A stretch of 64,000 nt of DNA from Lumbricus terrestris. Its lineage: Eukaryota; Annelida; Clitellata; Crassiclitellata; Lumbricidae. Positions 1 to 10,436 of this stretch are shown here, piece by piece. The first letter of the stretch is position 1; every line of letters starts with the position of its first letter. The translations under genes were made by a program, and so were the position numbers. Location of the stretch: positions 35,293,113-35,357,112 of the forward strand of contig OX457047.1 of the NCBI GenBank assembly GCA_949752735.1, read 5' to 3'. A model generated the notes under the pieces. That model did not search any database and was not told the DNA's origin. It worked only from the letters and a program-made list of their open reading frames with translations.

Positions 1-137
1 TGATGATGACGACGACGACGATGATGATGATGAGGACGATGATGATGATGATGATGATGATGACAATGATGGTGGTGGTGGTGGTGGTGGTGGTGGTGGT
101 GGTGGTGGTGGTGGTGGTGGTGGTGGTGGTGGTGGTG
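1..137. repeat. (GAT)n and (GGT)n microsatellite
   Basis: Positions 1-66 are mostly GAT/GAC trinucleotides; about 68-137 is an uninterrupted GGT run of about 23 units. The ORF read through it is low-complexity and is not treated as a gene. Confidence 0.95.
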
Positions 138-496
138 ATGATGATGATTGATCAATGTCATGCTGAATTGCAATGCTTACACGACACGAAAAGCATTTTT
201 GTAAGACAGGATTACAGGCATAGGTGTCTGAAAAATGCAGATGGCGCAATTATGTTAATTGCCCTTTGTTCAGGTAGTATATATATGCTGTGAAGTGGGC
301 TGTTGGATAGAATGCACAATTGCACACCCTAATTATGGCTGCATGCAGTTCCTAAGATACTCAGAAATTTTAGCTGCTCACTGTGCCTCAAACTGTATTT
401 GAAATAATAAGACTAAGTAAAATCTCGGGTATTATCTAGAATGAAATTAAATCATGCATTATCTAATCTTTTAGAAATTTGCATTACACAGTTACA

Positions 497-572
497 CTGC
501 CGTGCTAAGCAAAAAGACAGTAACTCCTTACCATAACAGTCTGAGTTACTGTCTTTTTGCTTAGCACGGCAG
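497..572. repeat. Perfect 30-bp inverted repeat (hairpin)
   Basis: Positions 497-526 are the exact reverse complement of 543-572, separated by a 16-base loop. Pairing can extend a few bases outward past one mismatch. It may be a tiny foldback transposon remnant or a hairpin RNA gene. Confidence 0.9.
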
Positions 573-1076
573 AGTAGTACGTACACACTCCAGATATGTC
601 AGTTACGCATTCGACGATATAACCAGCTGCTGAAAAATAATATAAAAAAATAATAATAATAATAATGATAATAATAGTAATTAATAATAATATAATAACA
701 ATAATGATTTCGTTACAAGGGTGCCTCGCATACTATACTAAACAGCAGAATAGACCTTACAAAATAACTTAGTAGATGTCAGATGTGCTGTAGCCCTGGT
801 TCTCGGATACAGCTATTGCCACTTAAATAGCTTACCGTAGTCAGTGGTTAAAGTGGTTTGAGTGAGCAGTGGGAATGCTAAAGATGAGCAGTGGGAACGC
901 TGAGTTGAAGAATTTTTATTGAAATGCATGTGTTTTAGAGTTCCTTCATGATGAGCAGTGGGAACGCAAGCCAAGAATTTCGAGAGCAGTGCATGGGAAC
1001 GCCGTTCCCACGCGTTCCCACCCACTTTAAACCCTGACCGTAGTACATATCAGAAAGCACACTATTTTAGACCATG

Positions 1077-1079
<3 letters not shown>

Positions 1080-1157
<78 letters not shown>
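1080..1157. repeat. (GT)n microsatellite
   Basis: About 38 uninterrupted GT units followed by TTGTGAG. Confidence 0.97.
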
Positions 1158-1159
<2 letters not shown>

Positions 1160-2128
1160 TGAGATATTGCTGCTCCAGAAACGTTGCCGTTCAAGATATC
1201 TAGAGGAATGAGAAGAGAGCAATGACACTGAGAATGTGTTGTCAATGGAAAAGAAGCAGCAGGATAGCCATCTGGAAAACACCTAGATCCGGAATCCTCT
1301 GAAACACAATACGGATCCGCCGTCCGACCTTCGGAAAAGCCGAATTAAGATATGTGCGATAGCCCTGGTTCTCGGACGCAGTTATGCCGCTTGAGAGATT
1401 TCTAGGAATGGTGTGTACTGTATACGGTGATATTAATCTGGTCGTAATGCAAAACAGGCAAGCTAAGCAAAGAATGATATGTCTGCCAAGCCAACAGCCC
1501 TTCTGGGGCTTACATTGGGGTCATCACAAGCAGGAACATGTGACCAGTAGTACCACTCGGGTAGCAAATATGTGTGTGTATACATGATGGCTATCTAAGG
1601 ACTGGTTATGCTTATGGATATATACATATAAACATACATATGTATATACATACATGCTTACATTATATGTAATATGTACAATAATATTATATATATATTA
1701 TATATATATATATTGTAGTTGGGTGTTTATGCTGTGAGCCACTGTACAGTGCTTTTACGAGTGATGCACATTAACATGTGATGAGTTGTGTAAATATGTG
1801 TAAAAATTCTCTTAAGTATGTACATTATACAGTTGCCTACATTATACAGTTGCCTCCTGGTGTACAGAATGAGGACAAGGACCACCAGGAGATGTTTACC
1901 AGTGACTGGACAGGTGGTGACTACGTCCTGCAGTGTGCCCATCAATGGAACCAGAGAGATGGTGGATCAGATTACACTCGACTTTTCCTGACCTCAACAT
2001 TCAACGCTGGATTGCCACATATTTCATGCAGAATCTGCCTCCCGCTTTAAATTTCTGAGTAAATGCCATTACTAGAATTGCCATTTCCTGCATGTAGTCT
2101 TTGGGAAACATGTAATGGTAGGGAGTAT

Positions 2129-3574
2129 TGTGACGCGCGGGGGCGCCGCCTGTCCTAACGTTTCCACCCCCAAATTAATGGGCTCTACTCTTGCGCGCCC
2201 CCTTAAGCGCGGTTGAGGAAAGCTGGGTCCTAGGTCAAGGGATTTGGTGTCAATGGTAGCGGGTTCGAATCCTAACCTAGGGTGTGAGCTTCTCTGGTTA
2301 CCAAATTCCTCAGGATGGGCCGATATTGGACATATGTCAGCGGTGGCTGTTAAGCTCACAACAGCCCCACTAAATGGGTGCTTATCTGGGTTCGATTCCT
2401 CAACTTTTCCCCAAGCTCCATCACCCACTTTACCTTCAGCTACCGACTTCACCATTGTTTCACATTCTTTCTGGCGGGAACTTAATTGGGCTTGCTGCAT
2501 GGAAACTAGATTTAGCTCTTCGGCAAGACCGGTTAAAATGCTACTCTGGCGCTCCATAAACTGTTCCATTGTTGTCATTTGCTTCTGTAATACGGCTGGG
2601 TCTAAGTCATCAGTATTGTCTGTAGTCCCTAACTCAAGTGTTCCTCCCGGACACATCTCATCTTCCTCTTGTTCTGTCCCTAAGACACTGTCCGTTTCCC
2701 TGTCGGAGTCCATTATAATTCGATAGCAGAAATCACTTCACAGTTCTCTATTCAAGTTTCATTTATTGTAGAATTAATCAAGCGACTGTCTGTCGTTCAT
2801 TAGCAATTATTTACACAGCCGATAAAATAGAAACAATATTAGATTCACTATTAAGGCCTTCCTAAAACGCCTATGTCCCTTGACTAGCTTAAGTTTTATC
2901 AGATCAGTTCACAGACTGACTGTTTCACACCTATCCGATCAGTTCACAGACTGAATATACCACAACTAATATTTGCACCAAAATAGCGATACAAGTTTTA
3001 TCTAATTACACTTAGTTCAGGTTCGAGCTCTATAGATTAGGTTGCCTATACTTCCCTGTTCCCATTGATATTTTAGGACAGCCGATCCACCGTTTTCCGT
3101 CCTGTAGAAAGTTATTGAGTCGTCGGCCGATGCCAGAATTTCTCCGTAGGAAGCGTATTATTAATTTAATCGTTGCCGGAAATCTTCGTAATTACACATC
3201 GATTCACAAGACATCGGAAGAACCTCGTCTTCTTCCTGAGAAACTTGCCAGAATCAAAAATACCATCAATTTTACCACGATTCACGATTTCCACCAGCAT
3301 AGGTCTTACACGATTCAATACTGCAGCCCGACTAAAGGTTTGCGCGTTAATTTGCCGCAAGAGAGCGCTTCTTGGCGCCTAAAACATCGCGTGATGTCTA
3401 ACCAATCAAAAATCGCACGTGGCGGAAAGTTCCATTGAAAAATGCATGAGAAGCTAAATATAGCGATGACCGCATCGATCAGTGCTAAGCATAGCACCCA
3501 TGAATTCGTAATAGAAATAGCGGCCTTACTTAAGTAAATAAGTAAGGTAGCTTGTAGCAACCTGGTTCGCTACA
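2129..3574 (-). repeat. 3' LTR of the retrotransposon
   Basis: Almost identical to 8393-9838. It carries a second copy of the first 194 codons of the element's ORF (2713 downwards), which here run out of the LTR into flanking host DNA and stop near 2072. This copy is a by-product of LTR duplication and not a separate gene. Confidence 0.9.
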
Positions 3575-3580
3575 CCCCCC
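3575..3580 (-). promoter_or_regulatory. Polypurine tract candidate
   Basis: Six Gs on the - strand directly abut the 3' LTR (start TGTAGCG at 3574). Position and composition are what is expected for plus-strand priming of an LTR element. Confidence 0.6.
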
Positions 3581-4108
3581 ACAACTTACTCTTAAATTTA
3601 CCAGTACCCTGGTAAATTTAATAATACTTCGGAGCTCGAACCGGATACATAGTACTTGTATATCATCTAGCATGCTACAGCTCACAATGTCTCAGAAGTT
3701 GCATCAATTGGCATACAAATTTGTACAATGACTGATTATTAGTCAGTCATAAGGGTTCACATATGCCCAACAACAGCTCTTAACTAATCGAGGTCTTCAC
3801 ACTGACCAACAAAGTCTTACTAATCTCCTCATTCACATAAACTGTCACAGTTTTTATCATTAATACCTGCCATCAGATTACATACATCATATAGCAATGA
3901 TATCTCGGAAAGGTAAAACATAGCAATGCAGGACATAGCATTTCCAAGACAACTCAGTAACACAATTGTATAGTCCACATAAAATAACCAATTGAAATCA
4001 TGTCTTCATTTCACGACTAGTGTTAGATGTTAGATCCCTCGATACTAACTTATAGGAGCCTGGTACATCTAAGCGATAACATCACTGCTTACAACCAACT
4101 CAGTAGCG

Positions 4109-4576
4109 TTAAACGAGGAATGGCCAGAACCATGCGGCCTTCTTAATAGTAAAGAGTGTTATAACTATCGTTTCTACCTTCCACCACTCCTGACCAACAG
4201 GGTCCAGCAGGTCAGTTAGTGACGCGAGGAACACTTCCTCGGAAAGGGTGTTCGTTTGGGCTAAGAACCGGTGGGATACTTCCATGGCTAAGGTCCAGGT
4301 TCTGAAAGTCCACAGATTTTCCTCTTTCCACGGGGTTAGTGCGAGACCATTCCCCTGCCCGTAGGCCGACTCAGGAGTAGGATCTCCTACCTCCCTCCTC
4401 CAACGATTTATCACGTCTAGGATCCTGGGCACAGTTGCCACCGTGTGAATGGTAGCCACCACAATGGGCACAGTTTCAGCACAGGTCAAGAGGGCGGGTG
4501 TCGACTCTAACAGAGCATCTAACTCTGTCCGTCCAAATTCTAACAGTCCCCTTTCGTAGAAGTATCGCACCAACAT
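4109..4576 (-). CDS. Unknown 155-residue ORF in the LTR element
   Basis: The second-longest ORF on the element's coding strand, lying between the long ORF and the 3' LTR. The predicted product is rich in W, L and E, with segments such as LLEFGRTELDALLESTPALL, LWTFRTWTLAMEVSHRFLAQ and LLDPVGQEWWKVETIV. It has no low-complexity character, and amino-acid use looks protein-like. I do not recognise a family. It could be a remnant of a capsid or other element protein, a captured host exon, or a chance ORF. Stops lie close on both sides. Confidence 0.35.
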   Translation of the reverse strand: MLVRYFYERGLLEFGRTELDALLESTPALLTCAETVPIVVATIHTVATVPRILDVINRWRREVGDPTPESAYGQGNGLALTPWKEENLWTFRTWTLAMEVSHRFLAQTNTLSEEVFLASLTDLLDPVGQEWWKVETIVITLFTIKKAAWFWPFLV

Positions 4577-6376
4577 CCAGCTTACCCCAATAACTACACA
4601 TAATTACAATCACCTAGCTTAACTACTTTTAGCAATTATTCACAATGAAATTTAACTACCTTCTACTTCCAGCAATTGCACGGAACCCTAGCGAGAGAAA
4701 GTCCTCTTAACACATGTAGTCATGTTCCGGCGCCAAATCTTATATTAATTAAACACTATTATATTCTTCGTGCAACAGTATCACCTTAGAAGAATTTATA
4801 CCTTAACACAATTTTATGGTATTATTATTCTACTGAATCTCAAACACACAATAAAGTCTGAGGCCACACTCTATTTATAGCTTGTCATCCAAAAGCCACA
4901 AAATAAAGAAGTCATCTTCAAACACACTCAGTCACTCAGTCACTCAGACTCACACTATCTTACACTACCTCTTAGACATTTGTTTGATCCCACAAACAAT
5001 CTATTTCTATGGCAATGAACCCGCAGTTCATCCATTCACCAAGCCAAACATTACAGCAATTTACACTTATGCTGGGTTTTACAGGCTCTCATCCTGTCTA
5101 TACCAAAGCCACTGCTAGCAAGTAAGCAACATCAGATCATAACCCTAGGCAACTAATAATAATGCATACCAGCATGCACACGTTTCATCATTACATCAAG
5201 GCTAGGCTACCTGGAACAATTAAGGCATTACTGCTTCGCTAAGCATACCTAAGGCATAAGGAACTTACTCCCATATCCTATACTAGTCTATTACATCACA
5301 ACCCCTCAGGAAGTGGTCTAAGACTGGACGAACTCATCGTCAATACCTCAGGCACAGCTCACCATTGACTGTAATCTCCACTGTCTCCTACAGTGAGTTT
5401 AGTCTGCCTCTAAGTCTATAATCCAACTTATTCACTAACTCTCAGGGCGATGCTTACAATTGGGTGCTCTACTCAACCTTACTACACAATCTAGCACCAC
5501 ATCATCACCAAGTTACTCATTCATCCAATCACACAAGGTTATCCTTCAATCACCACGCAGAATGCTAATTACTTCTACCATAGCATATTATAATCATTAT
5601 CTTTTAACTTGCAATCATTATTATGCAATTTACATACAGTACAACTTCTGCCCTTCTTCGTGGCAACAAAAAGCAATTCAAATATTTAAACTGAGTTTAA
5701 AACTACCCTTTTTATTTCAAACTAAAAGACTACTCTTTAAGCATTAGCATCACATCACTCTACATTACTTTCTTGTAATTGCTACTAAACACTTACTGTA
5801 AACATTTTCACATAGTTATAGTCAACTAGCTTACATCAGAAAGCACAGCATTTATGCACAAGAAAATAAAACAATGTATTCCCACATCACATAGTCACAT
5901 ATCATCAAAAAGCAAATAAAACAGAGAAGATTCTATTCTCCCATCGCTTACTCTCGTCGCCATTACACGACCTGGAGGGATTCTACACGAAACAAGTACA
6001 ACTATCTTTACTTGGTTATCTCTTATTTATCCCATTTCTTTATTATTCATCTCATCTACATAGTTATTTTTATCATCAGAGGACACACATGTAATCTATA
6101 ACACTTAAGCTACACTTCACACTAATAAAACTATGCATTCTCACTTAACCTATATCATCATATTACACTTCATTACTGTAATCAACTTTCACATTTTTAC
6201 ACAGTAAGAAAGTACAATATATCAACGCACATTAAAAGAAGAATGTAAACCTACATCTCAAGGCCACATATAATATCATCAAAAACACAACTAAAGCAGA
6301 GAAGACTCTATTCCCTATTCACCTACTTGTCGCCATTACGCGACAGGACTACCCTATCATATCACATTACATCACA
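4577..6376. other. AT-rich non-coding interior of the LTR element
   Basis: No ORF of note on the element's strand. It contains a degenerate duplication: the segment near 5886-6000 (with CATCAAAAAGCAAATAAAAC and TCGCCATTACACGACC) is repeated near 6260-6350, about 370 bp apart. There is also a short CAGTCACT repeat near 4927-4950. This is where pol would be expected, and it is absent. Confidence 0.6.
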
Positions 6377-8977
6377 TTACGCCCCTAATTTGCCACAGCC
6401 TCGCCAGCATTGCGAGTCTGTTCCTCCGGTGAGTTTGGTCATCTGGTCGACATCAGACTTCTGAGAGCGAGCAACATTTCGGAGTGACACCGACTCTTTC
6501 ACTCGCACTGATTCGACAGATGGCGTCACTGGAGGAAGGCAAGTTTCACCCCGGAAGGAAGTATTGGGATCGACCCCAGGATGCACATCCGGTTGGCGTA
6601 GGATTCGGGCTGCCACCTCAGCAGGGCAGAGATTTTCGAAGCGGCTGGACTCGGCAGAATTCTTTTCTGGAACCACAGTTTCTGAGTCGACGGTTTCTGT
6701 CTGCACGGCACCGATTTCTTGTACGATTTCCATCTCTGGTAGCACTGTTCGAATTTCGACATTCGATTTACTGTTCGTTTCAATGTTCAGAGAATTTTGC
6801 AGGTCACAGACAGTTTGTTTTGCTCGCTGACTCTGCTTCAGACTGTTTCTGCAAAACACGTTCAGCTGAAGATTTCGCACAAGGATCCATCCTTTCCCTA
6901 CATGCCACAGGACAGCTTCCTTCACCATCCAGGAGAGACCGAGAATGAGCTCAGTGACCTGTTTGGTCACTAGGCAAGGAATTTCGACATTCGTTTCACC
7001 GTTCGGAGAGTTTTGCATGTTTCGAAAAGTTCGTTTTGCTCGGTGACACTGTTTCGCACTTCTTCTGCAAAGATCGTTCGGCCGACAGTTCAAACGAGAT
7101 TTTACTTTCTCGCTCGACAGATCAGCAGCTGAGTTCTGAACTTTCTCAGCGGCTTCTTTTTTTTCCGTGTTGGTTGATGGAGTTGCAGTACCACCAGTTG
7201 ACGCTCGATTTTTAGCTGCAACTTCTTCTGCTGGGAAAGAAAGACTGACTGTCTTCCCTTCAGTTGTTTGCAGACAGTGACCTTGACCGTTCTCTTGACA
7301 GTTCAGTCTGGCTAAGCTGAATATTTCTGACGATGAATTCAGCTTCATGACGTTGACAGAATTCTCCATGACTGTGCGCGTCATGGGCCACGGTTGCATC
7401 TGGATCGGAAGAGAAACTGCTTCCGCGTAGACAAGGAAGACTGGAGCAGGTTGAACCATCTTCTGACTGCAGTGCGCATACATGGGCTGACTGTTAGCCC
7501 CATGTACGTATTCGTAGCTGTGCGTGACTCGAGTTTCCGACGACAGAGACACCGTAGACATGATCGGTCGACTCAGAGCAGATGTGTACGCGAACATCTG
7601 AGGAGCAGACGCGAAGCTTGTGAGGTTTCTTCCCAGTTCTGCTTTCGACTCGCAGAACATGACATCAGAAGCAGCCGAGGTGACTGAAGCAGTCACTTGT
7701 GACAGCGGATTACTCGGTGACCGGAATTTTTCTGCTTCAGGAACCGACGAGGGGGAAAAGGTGGCAGCCCGATGAATAGCGGTCGCTGGCTGGCGAGGAT
7801 GTGCATCCCATGTTCCCACGTGGTCGTCGCTCAGCAACGAAGAATCCCCCGATTTTCCATCTGAAACTACAAGTCTAGGATTAGCACAAATTCTACCCTC
7901 GTTTTGTTCTACCCTTAACGCTTTTGGTTCGAGTTCAACTCTATGTAGGGATCGCACATCAGTGATTTCTGAATCATCGTTTTCAGATTTATTTTCGATT
8001 CCCATTCTAACTAATTTATCATCTTTTCGACGCATGTAATTTTCAAAGTCAAAATCTCTATACAAAACATTTGTATCATAATAATACATTGCTTGACCAT
8101 GCAACATGTCAGTTGTATTTACTCTTTGACCTTGACCTTGACCTTGTAAGTCATTTACCTTTTGACCTTGTAAGTCATTTACCTTTTGACCTTGGCCTTG
8201 TAAATCCTTTGGTCTAGCACCAAAGTATTTCATCTGTACATCCATTCTTCTTGGATCATCTTGTGAAAAATTTTCTTTTCCATTTTCCACTTCTTCCCAT
8301 AAATCTTCTGCTCTACTAAATCTGGGATCCATTATTATTTTACCCTCTGACCCATGACCTTTTATAGCTTCACCCCACTTGCTGGAACCAATTGTGACGC
8401 GCGGGGGCGCCGCCTGTCCTAACGTTTCCACCCCCAAATTAATGGGCTCTACTCTTGCGCGCCCCCTTAAGCGCGGTTGAGGAAAGCTGGGTCCTAGGTC
8501 AAGGGATTTGGTGTCAATGGTAGCGGGTTCGAATCCTAACCTAGGGTGTGAGCTTCTCTGGTTACCAAATTCCTCAGGATGGGCCGATATTGGACATATG
8601 TCAGCGGTGGCTGTTAAGCTCACAACAGCCCCACTAAATGGGTGCTTATCTGGGTTCGATTCCTCAACTTTTCCCCAAGCTCCATCACCCACTTTACCTT
8701 CAGCTACCGACTTCACCATTGTTTCACATTCTTTCTGGCGGGAACTTAATTGGGCTTGCTGCATGGAAACTAGATTTAGCTCTTCGGCAAGACCGGTTAA
8801 AATGCTACTCTGGCGCTCCATAAACTGTTCCATTGTTGTCATTTGCTTCTGTAATACGGCTGGGTCTAAGTCATCAGTATTGTCTGTAGTCCCTAACTCA
8901 AGTGTTCCTCCCGGACACATCTCATCTTCCTCTTGTTCTGTCCCTAAGACACTGTCCGTTTCCCTGTCGGAGTCCAT
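6377..8977 (-). CDS. Gag/protease-like polyprotein of the LTR element, starts inside the LTR
   Basis: An uninterrupted 866-codon ORF. Residues 1-195 are encoded by the LTR and include an acidic start and a predicted coiled coil (about residues 38-90, QKQMTTMEQFMERQSSILTG). The frame then crosses the LTR end and the primer-binding-site candidate (encoding IGSSKWGE). About residues 254-290 hold short repeats of DLQGQGQKVN. Around residues 664-700 the sequence LVTKQVTELILGLSWM followed by a tryptophan-rich strand resembles the C-terminal 'ILG-x-x-W/F' part of retropepsins; I could not see a convincing catalytic D-T/S-G. Two related segments (CRRSAKQCHRAKRT near 632 and CRNSLKQSQRAKQT near 706) flank it, so part is internally duplicated. 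No zinc knuckle is obvious. Gag-like is inference from position and size. Confidence 0.6.
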   Translation of the reverse strand: MDSDRETDSVLGTEQEEDEMCPGGTLELGTTDNTDDLDPAVLQKQMTTMEQFMERQSSILTGLAEELNLVSMQQAQLSSRQKECETMVKSVAEGKVGDGAWGKVEESNPDKHPFSGAVVSLTATADICPISAHPEEFGNQRSSHPRLGFEPATIDTKSLDLGPSFPQPRLRGRARVEPINLGVETLGQAAPPRVTIGSSKWGEAIKGHGSEGKIIMDPRFSRAEDLWEEVENGKENFSQDDPRRMDVQMKYFGARPKDLQGQGQKVNDLQGQKVNDLQGQGQGQRVNTTDMLHGQAMYYYDTNVLYRDFDFENYMRRKDDKLVRMGIENKSENDDSEITDVRSLHRVELEPKALRVEQNEGRICANPRLVVSDGKSGDSSLLSDDHVGTWDAHPRQPATAIHRAATFSPSSVPEAEKFRSPSNPLSQVTASVTSAASDVMFCESKAELGRNLTSFASAPQMFAYTSALSRPIMSTVSLSSETRVTHSYEYVHGANSQPMYAHCSQKMVQPAPVFLVYAEAVSLPIQMQPWPMTRTVMENSVNVMKLNSSSEIFSLARLNCQENGQGHCLQTTEGKTVSLSFPAEEVAAKNRASTGGTATPSTNTEKKEAAEKVQNSAADLSSEKVKSRLNCRPNDLCRRSAKQCHRAKRTFRNMQNSPNGETNVEIPCLVTKQVTELILGLSWMVKEAVLWHVGKGWILVRNLQLNVFCRNSLKQSQRAKQTVCDLQNSLNIETNSKSNVEIRTVLPEMEIVQEIGAVQTETVDSETVVPEKNSAESSRFENLCPAEVAARILRQPDVHPGVDPNTSFRGETCLPPVTPSVESVRVKESVSLRNVARSQKSDVDQMTKLTGGTDSQCWRGCGKLGA
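8373..8390 (-). promoter_or_regulatory. Primer-binding site candidate of the LTR element
   Basis: On the - strand this reads TGGTTCCAGCAAGTGGGG, two bases after the LTR end. It begins with TGG as expected for a site complementary to a tRNA 3' CCA end, and its form resembles tRNA-Leu-type sites of animal gypsy elements. The matching tRNA was not checked. It lies within the long ORF. Confidence 0.65.
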
Positions 8978-9838
8978 TATAATTCGATAGCAGAAATCAC
9001 TTCACAGTTCTCTATTCAAGTTTCATTTATTGTAGAATTAATCAAGCGACTGTCTGTCGTTCATTAGCAATTATTTACACAGCCGATAAAATAGAAACAA
9101 TATTAGATTCACTATTAAGGCCTTCCTAAAACGCCTATGTCCCTTGACTAGCTTAAGTTTTATCAGATCAGTTCACAGACTGACTGTTTCACACCTATCC
9201 GATCAGTTCACAGACTGAATATACCACAACTAATATTTGCACCAAAATAGCGATACAAGTTTTATCTAATTACACTTAGTTCAGGTTCGAGCTCTATAGA
9301 TTAGGTTGCCTATACTTCCCTGTTCCCATTGATATTTTAGGACAGCCGATCCACCGTTTTCCGTCCTGTAGAAAGTTATTGAGTCGTCGGCCGATGCCAG
9401 AATTTCTCCGTAGGAAGCGTATTATTAATTTAATCGTTGCCGGAAATCTTCGTAATTACACATCGATTCACAAGACATCGGAAGAACCTCGTCTTCTTCC
9501 TGAGAAACTTGCCAGAATCAAAAATACCATCAATTTTACCACGATTCACGATTTCCACCAGCATAGGTCTTACACGATTCAATACTGCAGCCCGACTGAA
9601 GGTTTGCGCGTTAATTTGCCGCAAGAGAGCGCTTCTTGGCGCCTAAAACATCGCGTGATGTCTAACCAATCAAAAATCGCACGTGGCGGAAAGTTCCATT
9701 GAAAAATGCATGAGAAGCTAAATATAGCGATGACCGCATCGATCAGTGCTAAGCATAGCACCCATGAATTCGTAATAGAAATAGCGGCCTTACTTAAGTA
9801 AATAAGTAAGGTAGCTTGTAGCAACCTGGTTCGCTACA
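8393..9838 (-). repeat. 5' LTR of the retrotransposon
   Basis: On the - strand this is the upstream LTR, starting TGTAGCG and ending CGTCACA. A TATATTTAG-like box lies near 9720-9727 and an AATAAA lies at 9026-9031 (- strand), 49 bases before the ORF start at 8977. If that AATAAA is the polyadenylation signal, the coding part of the LTR (8393-8977) corresponds to U5. The TATA assignment is weak. Confidence 0.9.
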
Positions 9839-9950
9839 GTATTTGTTTAAAAAAATTATTTTCGTTTAATTTGGCTTTTTTGTTTTTATGAGATGATATA
9901 GATTGTAAGTGTTTTCTTGTGATTACTTTTGGAACTGTAGAAATTGGAAG

Positions 9951-10144
9951 CAGGGCTGTTTTTAAGGAATTTTTAGAACTGCACAACCCCTTCTTTTCCT
10001 TCCCATCCTCCATGGTAAATTACTTCCAATCGGAGAACAATAACCATATTTTGCTAGTTTTAGCTGTACAGAAGTGTTTCTACAACTGCACAAATCCATT
10101 TAGAACTGCACATTTGTGTACAACTGCACGTTAAAAAAGCCCTG
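9951..10144 (+). mobile_element. hAT-like MITE with CAGGGC ends
   Basis: A 194-bp element bounded by CAGGGCT and AGCCCTG terminal inverted repeats and flanked by a perfect 8-bp target duplication ATTGGAAG (9943-9950 and 10145-10152). The 8-bp duplication and CAG start are typical of hAT elements. A related copy lies in inverse orientation at 23164-23333. No transposase. Confidence 0.88.
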
Positions 10145-10436
10145 ATTGGAAGCTGAAAAACGTTGTTGACCCTTACGTTGTCGCCGGTGGCACACGTATC
10201 ATGACATGGGATGTTTTCATCATCTTATGCTCATCTGTTAACTTTGACCTTTCCTGACCTAGACATTCAATGCGGTAGTCCTATTGCCACATCTTTCACG
10301 CAGTATGCCTTCATTTTTCGTTTCTGAATTATGCCATTTTGCCATGGACAATGGACATATAGAAAAAGAAAATGGATAGAAGTGTGAATAATGTTTAAAT
10401 GTTTATTTCCATAAACTATAGGAGCACAGTTCTTGG

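Larger units (their letters stand above)
1..2124. other. Region without a recognised gene (probable intron or upstream DNA)
   Basis: Contains (GAT)n and (GGT)n at 1-137, a perfect 30-bp hairpin at 497-572, an (AAT)-rich stretch at about 636-710, short repeats of GAGCAGTGGGAACGC (862-1000), (GT)n at 1080-1157 and TA-rich DNA at 1615-1716. No exon was recognised. Confidence 0.5.
2129..9838 (-). mobile_element. LTR retrotransposon, complete ends, probably non-autonomous
   Basis: Two 1446-bp direct repeats (2129-3574 and 8393-9838) differ at only one base that I noticed (A at 3334, G at 9598). They begin TG and end CA and are flanked by a 4-bp duplication GTAT (2125-2128 and 9839-9842). The element is on the - strand. 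A primer-binding-site candidate starting TGG (8390 down to 8373) lies two bases inside the 5' LTR, and a six-G purine run (3575-3580) touches the 3' LTR. The 7.7-kb element carries one long ORF (6377-8977) and no recognisable reverse transcriptase, RNase H or integrase. The C-terminal end of the ORF contains a retropepsin-like stretch, pointing to a Ty3/gypsy-type ancestor (inference). Confidence 0.93.

Noticed and set aside
2072..2713. 213-codon - strand ORF as a separate gene
   Set aside because: It is the 3' LTR copy of the first 194 codons of the element ORF running into unrelated flanking DNA.
3115..3438. 107-codon + strand ORF in the LTR (copy at 9379-9702)
   Set aside because: Antisense to the LTR element, duplicated with the LTR, and without recognisable features.
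8508..8990. 160-codon + strand ORF in each LTR (also 2244-2726)
   Set aside because: It is the opposite-strand shadow of the element's coding LTR segment; the - strand ORF continues for 866 codons and has coiled-coil character.
2129..9838. Segmental duplication of a host region
   Set aside because: TG...CA ends, a 4-bp target duplication, an adjacent purine run and a primer-site candidate fit LTRs much better.
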